64,000 nt of DNA from positions 104,467 to 168,466 of the forward strand of contig JAFLSW010000002.1 of assembly GCA_022510725.1 (NCBI GenBank), given 5' to 3'. Below, one piece after another: positions 27,159-35,262 of this stretch; position 1 is the stretch's first letter; every line of letters starts with the position of its first letter. Below the pieces are notes generated by a model. It saw only the letters and a list, made by a program, of their open reading frames with translations, did not search any database and was not told the DNA's origin. The translations under genes were made by a program, and so were the position numbers. The stretch comes from Lachnospiraceae bacterium (GTDB taxonomy: Bacteria > Bacillota > Clostridia > Lachnospirales > Lachnospiraceae).

Positions 27159-28173
27159 TTTGTAATTCCTTTAGTATATGCTTATAATCATAAGGCGGCT
27201 CTGCGGTTATGGTTTTCCCTGATAAATAGGAAAAAGTACCTTGGGTTTCGGGAAAAGATACCTGATAGGCATGGAGAAGCTGTCTTTTTACAGCAAGGAG
27301 CCTATTGCCGGGCTGGTCTTTTCCCATAACATTCATGCTGCCGCCATATTTTTTATCTCCCAGGATCGGATGTCCTATGGAGGATAAATGCGCCCGGATC
27401 TGATGAGGTTTTCCTGTTATAAGATGTACGGATAATTCCGTATAGGTTTCATGGCCGTATTTATATTGACTGATTGGGTCTATCTCTGTTTTTACAAAAG
27501 AAGCATCTTCCTGTTGCTCTCGCACAACGCTGACCTGATTTTTAACAGTATCCTTAGAAAGATATCCTTCCAATAATGCTTTCTCCGGGATGCTTCCCTC
27601 AGCAATACAACGATAATATTTTTCTAATGTCCTGTTTTTGATAATATCCGACAAATATTGAAGCCCCGGTAAGGTTTTACCGCATAGGATCAGACCGGAT
27701 GTATTTCGGTCCAGGCGATTGACGGCAGCCGGCTTAAATGTTTGCAGCATTTCCGGTGTTAGTTCCTTTTTAAAAAGCAGGTAACCGATCAGATATTCGT
27801 TGACGGAAATATCTTCCCTTCCCGCTTTTTGAGACAACATTCCCGCCGGTTTATTTAGTACCAGAATGTGGTCATCCTCATACTGGATATGTAGTTTATT
27901 CGTAACCAGATCTTCTTTGGTATAAACGGTGTAGGCATCATCAGATGGCGTTACTCCTGAAAATTTATCAAATGTCTCATCAGCTAAAAACAAGTGTACA
28001 GTATCCCCTGTTTTTAAAATCTCACTGCCCTCTGCCTTCTTTTCGTTTAAGGTGATATTCTTCTTGCGAAGCATCTTATATAAAAAACCGGAAGAGGCAT
28101 TTTTTAGCAGCTTCTTTAAATATTTATCAAAACGCTGTCCGGCCTCGTTTTCCTGAATGCTAAATTGTTTCAT
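27142..28173 (-). CDS. RluA/RluC-type pseudouridine synthase
   Basis: 343 aa: N-terminal S4 domain (about 13-75) and a catalytic domain with Asp in NRLDRNTSGLILC; Asn replaces the usual His of HRLD, as is frequent in this Firmicute branch. LITGKPHQIRAHLSSIGHPI is the second family block. Target bases are unknown but probably in 23S rRNA. It lies between an unknown membrane protein and recU. Confidence 0.9.
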   Translation of the reverse strand: MKQFSIQENEAGQRFDKYLKKLLKNASSGFLYKMLRKKNITLNEKKAEGSEILKTGDTVHLFLADETFDKFSGVTPSDDAYTVYTKEDLVTNKLHIQYEDDHILVLNKPAGMLSQKAGREDISVNEYLIGYLLFKKELTPEMLQTFKPAAVNRLDRNTSGLILCGKTLPGLQYLSDIIKNRTLEKYYRCIAEGSIPEKALLEGYLSKDTVKNQVSVVREQQEDASFVKTEIDPISQYKYGHETYTELSVHLITGKPHQIRAHLSSIGHPILGDKKYGGSMNVMGKDQPGNRLLAVKRQLLHAYQVSFPETQGTFSYLSGKTITAEPPYDYKHILKELQNGNME

Positions 28174-28178
28174 ACTTT

Positions 28179-28748
28179 CTATAATGAAATCTGATATAGC
28201 AGTGTCATCAGATTTTTATCCTTTTCCTCATTTTCTGTTTCTTTTTCAGAAAGAACTTTGAGCCGCTCTAAAAAATCTTCCGCTTTTTCATACATGGCTA
28301 CTGTAGCCTTCTGACTATCCTGCTTGGCGATCTGGGTAATATGTTTTTCCAGATCCTCATGCATTTTTTTGTGATTGGTCAGATATCCGCATATGTAGCC
28401 GTTTTTCACAATACAGCCTGCCACTTCATAAGTTCTTTGATAGGAAGTAAAGACTAATCCGTAAGCCTTCAGATCAAAAGCATCCATACTATCCTTTAAC
28501 AGTTCATGGTCTTCGCTGCTGCAGCCGTGAAAGCGCAGATATAAGATCATATCCACACAGCTTTTGCTGGCAGGAAGCAATCCCAATACAGCGACGATGG
28601 TCAATAAGTTGGCCTTTGTATTGGTAGCAAGATATCCCGCAATAAACAAAGAAAGGGGCACAGCAAAAAAGATGATGGTTTTGAGGATCACTCTGGCTCT
28701 TTGTTGATTAAAATATTCATAATCCCCTTGTTTATATTTTGATTTCAT
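28179..28748 (-). CDS. unknown two-pass membrane protein
   Basis: 189 aa starting at the ATG behind AAGGAAA (28748); the track ORF runs into the SDR gene. Two adjacent hydrophobic segments (about 20-40 and 46-64) precede a soluble C-terminal domain of about 115 residues, ending in a Lys/Glu-rich helix. I do not recognise the family. It sits five bases upstream of the pseudouridine synthase gene. Confidence 0.7.
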   Translation of the reverse strand: MKSKYKQGDYEYFNQQRARVILKTIIFFAVPLSLFIAGYLATNTKANLLTIVAVLGLLPASKSCVDMILYLRFHGCSSEDHELLKDSMDAFDLKAYGLVFTSYQRTYEVAGCIVKNGYICGYLTNHKKMHEDLEKHITQIAKQDSQKATVAMYEKAEDFLERLKVLSEKETENEEKDKNLMTLLYQISL

Positions 28749-28788
28749 AAAGCATTTCCTTCTTTCGAATGATATTGTGTTCGTAAGA

Positions 28789-29544
28789 TCAGACCATACG
28801 ATCATATATACTTAAGGCAAAACCTGTCGGAACGATCTTTCCGATCAACTGCAGGGCCTTCATGGGCAGACCGTATACAGCGAGCTGCTTTCTGGCTCTG
28901 GCACATGTTAAAGCATGAGCGACTACTTTTTCCGGTTTGACCATAATGAACTTTTTGATCTGTAAGGTATAACCGGTCTCTTCTGCAACAGCAAAGAAGT
29001 TGGTTTTTACCGGACCGGGGCAGACCGCTGTAACGCTGACCTTTTTAGGGGCGAGCTCATAGTGGAGTGCTCTGGAAAAGGAAAGCACAAAAGCCTTTGT
29101 AGCGGCATAGATGGCAAAACGCATCTGAGGCATAAAAGCTGCGGCACTTGCCATATTAATGATATAACCGCCTTTTGCCATATAAGGGATACAGATATGA
29201 CAGGCTTTCATCAAGCCGCTTACATTTAAAGAAACCATGTCTTTTTGCATTGCTAAAGGGATTTCGGTAAATTTGCCCATCTTGCCGAATCCTGCGCTGT
29301 TGACCAACACCTTGATCTTGGGATCCTCTGCCTTTAATTTCTGGGACAGAGTTTCAAATGCCTCCTCCTTAGAAAGATCAAGAGGCAGCCTGATGATCTT
29401 TGCCTTGGTATCAGGAAGCTTTGTTTCTTCTATGGTCCTGGAAATAGCCCAAATCTGGTCCAAGTCATTACATGCCTTATCTAATTGAATTAAAAACTCC
29501 TTTCCGATTCCACTTGATGCACCGGTTATGACTGCAATTTTCAT
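28789..29544 (-). CDS. short-chain dehydrogenase/reductase
   Basis: Rossmann-fold NAD(P) oxidoreductase, 251 aa. TGASSGIGKEF is the cofactor motif, NSAG the structural motif, and YAATKAF contains the catalytic Tyr and Lys. The substrate cannot be predicted. Its start overlaps the RsuA-like stop in an ATGA, so the two are coupled. Confidence 0.88.
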   Translation of the reverse strand: MKIAVITGASSGIGKEFLIQLDKACNDLDQIWAISRTIEETKLPDTKAKIIRLPLDLSKEEAFETLSQKLKAEDPKIKVLVNSAGFGKMGKFTEIPLAMQKDMVSLNVSGLMKACHICIPYMAKGGYIINMASAAAFMPQMRFAIYAATKAFVLSFSRALHYELAPKKVSVTAVCPGPVKTNFFAVAEETGYTLQIKKFIMVKPEKVVAHALTCARARKQLAVYGLPMKALQLIGKIVPTGFALSIYDRMV

Positions 29545-30266
29545 ACTTCTTTCCCTTCTTTATCTAATAAAAGAATTTGTTTTTCTGCCTCTGTTAGTGG
29601 ACGAAATTCGCCGGGATTTAAATGCTCATCCAATGTCAATCCGCCAATGGACAGCCGCTTTAAATAGGTTACCTGACAGCCTAAAGCTTTTATCATCCGT
29701 TTAACCTGATGAAATCTTCCTTCATAGATGGTCAAAGTGCCGGAAACCAAAGCATCCTCTTCGGCCATTACAGTTAGTATGCCGGGTTTAGTAAAAGCTG
29801 CATCTCCGATATCCATTCCCTCTTCCACCTGCCTTACGGCATCGGTTGAAAGCTTTCCTACAGCTTCAAAGTAGTAGGTTTTTGCCACATGTCTGCGGGG
29901 AGAGGTAAGATGATGAAGAAAGTCACCATCATCTGTTAATAAAAGCAGCCCCTCCGTATCTTTGTCTAAGCGTCCCACGATCAAAAGCTTTTTGGAAAGA
30001 GGCGCATCAAAGTATTCTAAAACGGTTTTCTGGGACGGATCTTTTAAGGCACAGACACAGCCTGCCGGCTTATGGAACATATAATAGAGTCCCTTTGTAA
30101 GAATAAGAGGGGTACCTTTAAAATTGATCTTATCCTGCTTGGTCACTTGTGTGGCACCGTCTGTAACGATCATTTCATTCACTTTTATCAGGCCTTGTCT
30201 GATATAGGCCTTACATTGGCTTCGACTGCCAATACCACAGTCTGCCAGGTATTTTTCCAAACGCAT
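29541..30266 (-). CDS. rsuA: RsuA-type 16S rRNA pseudouridine synthase
   Basis: 241 aa from the ATG at 30266, six bases after AGGA; the track ORF adds 44 unlikely residues. S4 domain MRLEKYLADCGIGSRSQCKAYI at the start, and the catalytic Asp in VGRLDKDTEGLLLLTDDG. The model enzyme modifies U516 of 16S rRNA. Divergent from the YlbJ-like gene. Confidence 0.9.
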   Translation of the reverse strand: MRLEKYLADCGIGSRSQCKAYIRQGLIKVNEMIVTDGATQVTKQDKINFKGTPLILTKGLYYMFHKPAGCVCALKDPSQKTVLEYFDAPLSKKLLIVGRLDKDTEGLLLLTDDGDFLHHLTSPRRHVAKTYYFEAVGKLSTDAVRQVEEGMDIGDAAFTKPGILTVMAEEDALVSGTLTIYEGRFHQVKRMIKALGCQVTYLKRLSIGGLTLDEHLNPGEFRPLTEAEKQILLLDKEGKEV

Positions 30267-30342
30267 AGACATTCCTGCATGAAATATTAATATTTTTAAT
30301 ATGTTTAAGTATACACTATTTTTTCGTGATACGGGTGTTTTT

Positions 30343-31284
30343 ATGAAAACTTTTAGAAAAAACCTGTTCTTAACATTAGGTTTAGGCATATTACTCATTT
30401 TTATCCTCTGCTATTCCGACTATGCAAAGCAATATGCCTATTTAGGACTAAGTGTTTGGTTTGAGCAGATGATTCCGTCCCTGCTTCCTTTTATGATCTT
30501 GTCCTCTTTACTCATTAAATTGAATCTGGATGAACTGCTGATCAAACCGATTGCGGGAATTTTAAGGCATCTATATCACATAAATGATGCCGGGATCTAT
30601 GTATTGGTTATGGGATTTTTATGCGGATTTCCCATGGGAGCCAAAACGGCAGCAATGGAATATGAAGCAGGAAAGCTTTCGCGGCGGGAAGCAGAATTTC
30701 TTCTGGCATTTACAAATAATATCGGGCCCGCTTATTTCCTTTCCTTTGTATACGGCAGTATTTATGTGGCTATGCCATTGTATGCAGGCCTTTTTTGCTT
30801 ATATGGCATTCCTCTTTTATATGGCCTTTTTCTGCGCTATACCGTTTATAGCGATCTGCCTGAAACAGATTACCATGTAGAAAAAAGGAGTACAAAAAAG
30901 TATTCCTTTTTATCCGCTCTGGATGAAAGTGTGGAGGGCGGCCTTTTTCAGATTGCCATGTTAGGAGGTTATATGGTGCTATGCAATCTTTTGGTGCTGA
31001 TTCCTAAGGTACTGTTTTCTTCCCATATATGGGCCGGTTCCTTTTGTCACAATCTTTTGGAAATATCCGGCGGGTTATTGGCAATTAAGCAATCAGCACC
31101 TGCGCCCCGTGCAGCCTTCTTTTTTGCCCACATATCATTGGCATTTACAGGCATTTCCTGTCATTTGCAGACTTTCCACATACTGGGAGATACAGGCCTT
31201 TCCAAACAAAAATATATGCTGCACAAGCTTATCCTGTGCAGCATAGTGGGTATCGTCATTTATGTATGGCTTAGACCTTTTTAG
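30343..31284 (+). CDS. YlbJ-like nucleoside-recognition membrane protein
   Basis: Polytopic membrane protein, 313 aa from the ATG at 30343 (the ATG at 30301 has no ribosome site and lies near a TATACA -10-like sequence). FEQMIPSLLPFMILSSLLI and GFLCGFPMGAKTAAMEYEAGKLSRREAEFLLAFTNN-type blocks match the sporulation protein YlbJ; in Bacillus YlbJ lies close to coaD, as here. It may support spore formation or be a general transporter; unproven. Confidence 0.78.
   Translation: MKTFRKNLFLTLGLGILLIFILCYSDYAKQYAYLGLSVWFEQMIPSLLPFMILSSLLIKLNLDELLIKPIAGILRHLYHINDAGIYVLVMGFLCGFPMGAKTAAMEYEAGKLSRREAEFLLAFTNNIGPAYFLSFVYGSIYVAMPLYAGLFCLYGIPLLYGLFLRYTVYSDLPETDYHVEKRSTKKYSFLSALDESVEGGLFQIAMLGGYMVLCNLLVLIPKVLFSSHIWAGSFCHNLLEISGGLLAIKQSAPAPRAAFFFAHISLAFTGISCHLQTFHILGDTGLSKQKYMLHKLILCSIVGIVIYVWLRPF
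31203..31245 (-). terminator. terminator for the minus strand inside the ylbJ-like gene
   Basis: TATGCTGCACA (31215-31225) and TGTGCAGCATA (31235-31245) form an eleven-pair stem with a nine-base loop. On the minus strand it is followed by TATATTTTTG. It lies in the 3' coding end of the plus-strand gene and would stop transcripts of the rsmD-coaD-coiled-coil unit. Confidence 0.75.
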
Positions 31285-31288
31285 GATA

Positions 31289-31918
31289 TTAGATGATATC
31301 CAGACCTTCCTTTTCCTTTTCTTTTTCTTTTTCGGCAGGTTTGCTGCTTTCCTCTGCTTCATCCTCTTCTGCCATGGCTTCAACAGGATATAACTCAGCT
31401 CTGTTTGCAGTAACAATATTATAGCAGTCAGCCAAAGAATTGGACAGGCTTTCATATTTTGCAGCAGAAGTTTCTAAGGAGTGTCTTAAAATGTTTTCTA
31501 TATTGGCAAGCATGTCATCTGTATATTGGATAGCAGAATCTCTTACTTGATTTGCCTCTATGGTGGCATTATCCAAAATTTCCTGAGCCTGTCTGGAAGC
31601 AAGCTCTACGATTTCCTGCGCCCGTTCATATGCCTGACGCATGATCTCCTGTTCATTGATCAACTCTGTAGTTTGTACTGTAGCATCATTTATGAGCTCT
31701 TCTGCCTTTTTTCTGGCATCATTTAAGATAGCTTCCCTATTGCTGATGATCTGCTGATACCGTTTGATCTCATCAGGTGTTTTCATGCGAAGCTCACGCA
31801 AAAGTTCATCAATTTCCTCTTTCACCACAATAATCTTATTCTTATTGAAGGAATGAGGCTTGCAATTATCGATATAATCTTCAATCTCATCAATCAGTTG
31901 CTCAAGTTTGCTGCTCAT
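31289..31918 (-). CDS. coiled-coil protein, DivIVA/V-ATPase-subunit-like
   Basis: 209 aa. Mostly long helices with heptad patterning (about 45-150; repeated Ala-Glu-Glu stretches such as NDARKKAEELINDA), then a tail rich in Glu and Lys (EEDEAEESSKPAEKEKEKEKE). No signal peptide. Proteins of this type are common next to coaD in Clostridia and sometimes named ATPase; function unknown. It ends four bases from the convergent YlbJ-like stop. Confidence 0.72.
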   Translation of the reverse strand: MSSKLEQLIDEIEDYIDNCKPHSFNKNKIIVVKEEIDELLRELRMKTPDEIKRYQQIISNREAILNDARKKAEELINDATVQTTELINEQEIMRQAYERAQEIVELASRQAQEILDNATIEANQVRDSAIQYTDDMLANIENILRHSLETSAAKYESLSNSLADCYNIVTANRAELYPVEAMAEEDEAEESSKPAEKEKEKEKEGLDII

Positions 31919-31936
31919 AGTACACTCCTTACACGG

Positions 31937-32419
31937 TTAATGATGGTATTTACAATACAGTTCTTTCGCCACAAAATCCGGCACACAAGGGGAAACATCA
32001 CCGTTAAAACAGGCAATTTCCTTTACACTGGAAGAGCTTAAATATGCATATTCCAACGATGTAGTTAAAAACATAGTATCCAACTCGCCACCGGACAGTT
32101 TATGATTGGTCTGGGCAATCTGCAGCTCATACTCAAAATCGGTAATGGCACGCAGTCCCCTGACGACTACATGTATGTCTTTGCTTTTGGCATAATTGAT
32201 CAACAGGCCGCTAAAAGAATCTACTGTTACATTGGGCAGATCCGAGACAGCCTCTTTAAGCATTTTAACACGTTCTTCCACTGAAAACAATGCAGATTTC
32301 CCAACATTATTTAATACACTGACCGTTAATTCATCAAAGATATTAGCTGCCCTGTGGATCACATCCAAGTGCCCAAAGGTGACCGGATCAAAGCTTCCGG
32401 GGTAGACTGCTCTTTTCAT
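31937..32419 (-). CDS. coaD: phosphopantetheine adenylyltransferase
   Basis: Penultimate enzyme of coenzyme A synthesis, 160 aa. YPGSFDPVTFGHLDVI is the nucleotidyltransferase motif; VVRGLRAITDFEYELQIAQTN and SSSVKEIA complete the family pattern. The start overlaps the rsmD stop by four bases, a widely conserved rsmD-coaD pairing. Confidence 0.97.
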   Translation of the reverse strand: MKRAVYPGSFDPVTFGHLDVIHRAANIFDELTVSVLNNVGKSALFSVEERVKMLKEAVSDLPNVTVDSFSGLLINYAKSKDIHVVVRGLRAITDFEYELQIAQTNHKLSGGELDTMFLTTSLEYAYLSSSSVKEIACFNGDVSPCVPDFVAKELYCKYHH

Positions 32420-32976
32420 GTTGTACTCTCCTTTTTTACAAATACATGCTGATTGGTTTTGTACTGTTTGATCTTTACGATTTCGTAGGGCAGATCCTCC
32501 AAAAAAGATAGATCTGCATCCAGTGCTTCCTCAAAAATGATCAGCGTATGGGGCCCTGCCAGAGAGGAAACAGTGAGATATTCCAAAACCTTTTTGGCAA
32601 GCTCCTTATGATAAGGCGGATCCATAAAAATAATGTCAAAGGTTTTGCGGTATTCCAAAGAAGTCATTGCCACAAAGGCATCCTGTTTCAATATGGCAGC
32701 CGAAGCATCTAATTTGGTATGTTTCAGATTTTTCTCAATACACAGGCAGGCTTCTTTGCCGTTGTCCACAAAAACAGCTTCCCTGGCACCGCGGCTCAAA
32801 GCTTCAATACCGATACCGCCGCTTCCTGCAAAGAGATCCAAAAAAGCAGCGCCGGGAATGTCAAATTGTATCATATTGAATAAGGTTTCTTTGATCCTGT
32901 CCGTAGTAGGCCTGGTATCCAAACCTTCAGGGGTGACCAGCTTTAAACTTCTTGCCGTTCCTGCTATGACTCTCAT
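32416..32976 (-). CDS. rsmD: 16S rRNA (guanine966-N2)-methyltransferase
   Basis: SAM-dependent methyltransferase, 186 aa. Starts MRVIAGTARSLKLVTPEG; SAM-binding region LDLFAGSGGIGIEALSRGA; catalytic motif IFMDPPYH. It is located 24 bases after the topoisomerase A-subunit gene and overlaps coaD. Confidence 0.95.
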   Translation of the reverse strand: MRVIAGTARSLKLVTPEGLDTRPTTDRIKETLFNMIQFDIPGAAFLDLFAGSGGIGIEALSRGAREAVFVDNGKEACLCIEKNLKHTKLDASAAILKQDAFVAMTSLEYRKTFDIIFMDPPYHKELAKKVLEYLTVSSLAGPHTLIIFEEALDADLSFLEDLPYEIVKIKQYKTNQHVFVKKESTT

Positions 32977-33000
32977 AGGTGTTCTCCTGTACTTTCATGA

Positions 33001-35262
33001 CTATAAGCGTACCTTTGTGCCTTTGCTGTCACGCTTTCCGGGTTTTAATTTATTCAGCTCCAATTGCTTCTCTTTATATTCAATGACGGTTTCCACCGCA
33101 TTTAAGGTATAATAGACATTTTCTACATAGTCTCCGTTACCCAGCTTCATACCCCTTACGCCAATGGCACCTTTTTTCTTTTCGGGAATTTCTTCAATGG
33201 GAAATCTTAAGAAATATCCTTCTTTCGTCTGGAATACAATATTGCGGGCATCAATGAGCATCTGAACGCTTACCACCTCGTCTCCGTCAGACAGTTTGGT
33301 GGCGGCAACGGTTCTTTTTGCCACATCAAACTCACCGCCGTCAACAACTTTACACATAGCCTGTTTTGTCACAAATACGATCCGGTACAGGTTGACATCG
33401 CTTTGAGAGCATACAAAGATGAGGTTTTCCTGATCTGACTGGAAGTTGCTGATGTTATCAACAGGCACGCCCTTATCTCTGAATTTTCCAAATGGGATGT
33501 CAGAGACTTTGATGGTATGCATCTGTCCCTGAGCAGTAAACAGGCAGACCTTTCCTGTATTCTTGCAAAGGAATACATAACGGTTTTCCTCGTGAGCCGT
33601 CTCTTTATTCCTTTCATAAGTGGCCGTATCGATGCATCTTGCATAGCCGAACCGGTCCATTAAGAAATAAACATCCATTTCCTCCTGTTTCTTTTCTACA
33701 TAAACCGCTTCTTCTGCATTGGTGATCTCGGTCTTGCGTTTCTCGGAAAAGGCTTTCTTATAACCATCCAATTCCTGGATCAGCACCTGGGTCATGGAGG
33801 AATGACTGGCCAGAATATCTTCGTATTTGTAGATATTTGCCATGGTCTCTTCATGTTCTTTTAACAGGGCATTGACCTCTAAGCCGATCAAACGATATAA
33901 ACGCATATCCAATATGGCATTGGCCTGTTTTTCTGTAAATAAAAGCTGGGTTGCCATGATCTTGGATTCCCTGGACTTAAATTTGATGCCATCTACCACA
34001 CCGTGAACCAGACACTCTTTTGCCATAGCCCGGTCTGTAGACCCCCGCAGGATCTCTATGATCAGGTCGATCAGATTGCATGCTTTGATAAGACCTTCCT
34101 GAATTTCTCGTTTTTCTGTTTCTTTATCTAAGAGGTTTTGATACTTTCTTGTAGCGACTTCAAACTGGAAATCGGCACAATGGCGGAATACATCCTGCAA
34201 GCTTAAGGTTTCGGGGCGTCCCTTTGCCACGGCTAACATATTTACCCCAAAGGTATCCTCCAACTTGGTCTTTTTATAGAGCATATTGATAAACTGCTCT
34301 GTATCCGTATCTTTCCGGCATTCGATGACGATGCGGATGCCTTCCTTGCCGGACTGATTGGTAATATCCACGATATCGTTGGTCTTTTTATTTTCTGCAA
34401 GGGAAGCCACATCCATCAGGAATTTGGAAATATTAGCACCAACCATGGTATAAGGAATCTCAGAGATCACAATATTGACATGACCGTTTTTGCCCTTTTC
34501 CACATCCACTTTTCCCCGAAGCTTGATCTTACCGGTGCCGGTCTCATAGATCTGTAAAAGTTCGTCCTTGTTGCAGACAATACCGCCTGTAGGAAAATCA
34601 GGCCCTTTTACATATTTCATCAGATCCCTGGTGGTTAAAGTGGGATCCTGCATATATGCTTTTAAGCCGTCAATGACCTCGCCCACATTGTGGGGAGGAA
34701 TGCTGGTAGCCATGCCTACCGCAATACCTTCTGCGCCGTTTATGAGCAGATTGGGGATCTTTACAGGCAGGACCGAAGGCTCTTTTTCCGTCTCGTCAAA
34801 GTTGGGAAGAAAATCCACCACATCCTTATCCAGATCGGATAAAAAGGCTTCCTGGGCCACTCTGGCAAGGCGCGCTTCCGTATAACGCATTGCAGCGGGG
34901 CTGTCCCCTTCAATGGAACCGAAATTGCCGTGACCGTCTACTAAGGGCAGACCCTTTTTAAAATCCTGTGCCATAACCACTAAAGCTTCATAAATGGAGC
35001 TGTCACCATGGGGATGATATTTACCCATGGTATCGCCTACGATACGGGCACATTTACGGTAAGGTCTATCATAACGGATGCCCAATTCGTGCATATCATA
35101 TAAAGTACGCCGCTGAACCGGTTTTAAGCCGTCTCTGACATCGGGAAGTGCCCTGGCGATGATCACGCTCATGGCATAGTCGATATAGGACTGCTCCATA
35201 ACCTCGGAATATTCAGTTCTTATGATGGTTTCATTTGTTCCGTTCATTGGTGCCTCCGTCAA
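33001..35262 (-). CDS. type II topoisomerase subunit A (ParC/GyrA-like second copy)
   Basis: Breaks and rejoins DNA; 753 aa. Winged-helix core with QRRTLYDMHELG, HPHGDSSIYEALVVMAQDF and the catalytic Tyr in MRYTEARLA. The C-terminal beta-pinwheel is short, and I see no canonical GyrA box (QRRGGKG); a GAIGVRGMKL stretch is the nearest. The pair is not beside dnaA/recF, so it is probably a topoisomerase IV-like second enzyme, not the main gyrase. Start overlaps the B-subunit stop (ATGA). Confidence 0.85.
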   Translation of the reverse strand: MTEAPMNGTNETIIRTEYSEVMEQSYIDYAMSVIIARALPDVRDGLKPVQRRTLYDMHELGIRYDRPYRKCARIVGDTMGKYHPHGDSSIYEALVVMAQDFKKGLPLVDGHGNFGSIEGDSPAAMRYTEARLARVAQEAFLSDLDKDVVDFLPNFDETEKEPSVLPVKIPNLLINGAEGIAVGMATSIPPHNVGEVIDGLKAYMQDPTLTTRDLMKYVKGPDFPTGGIVCNKDELLQIYETGTGKIKLRGKVDVEKGKNGHVNIVISEIPYTMVGANISKFLMDVASLAENKKTNDIVDITNQSGKEGIRIVIECRKDTDTEQFINMLYKKTKLEDTFGVNMLAVAKGRPETLSLQDVFRHCADFQFEVATRKYQNLLDKETEKREIQEGLIKACNLIDLIIEILRGSTDRAMAKECLVHGVVDGIKFKSRESKIMATQLLFTEKQANAILDMRLYRLIGLEVNALLKEHEETMANIYKYEDILASHSSMTQVLIQELDGYKKAFSEKRKTEITNAEEAVYVEKKQEEMDVYFLMDRFGYARCIDTATYERNKETAHEENRYVFLCKNTGKVCLFTAQGQMHTIKVSDIPFGKFRDKGVPVDNISNFQSDQENLIFVCSQSDVNLYRIVFVTKQAMCKVVDGGEFDVAKRTVAATKLSDGDEVVSVQMLIDARNIVFQTKEGYFLRFPIEEIPEKKKGAIGVRGMKLGNGDYVENVYYTLNAVETVIEYKEKQLELNKLKPGKRDSKGTKVRL

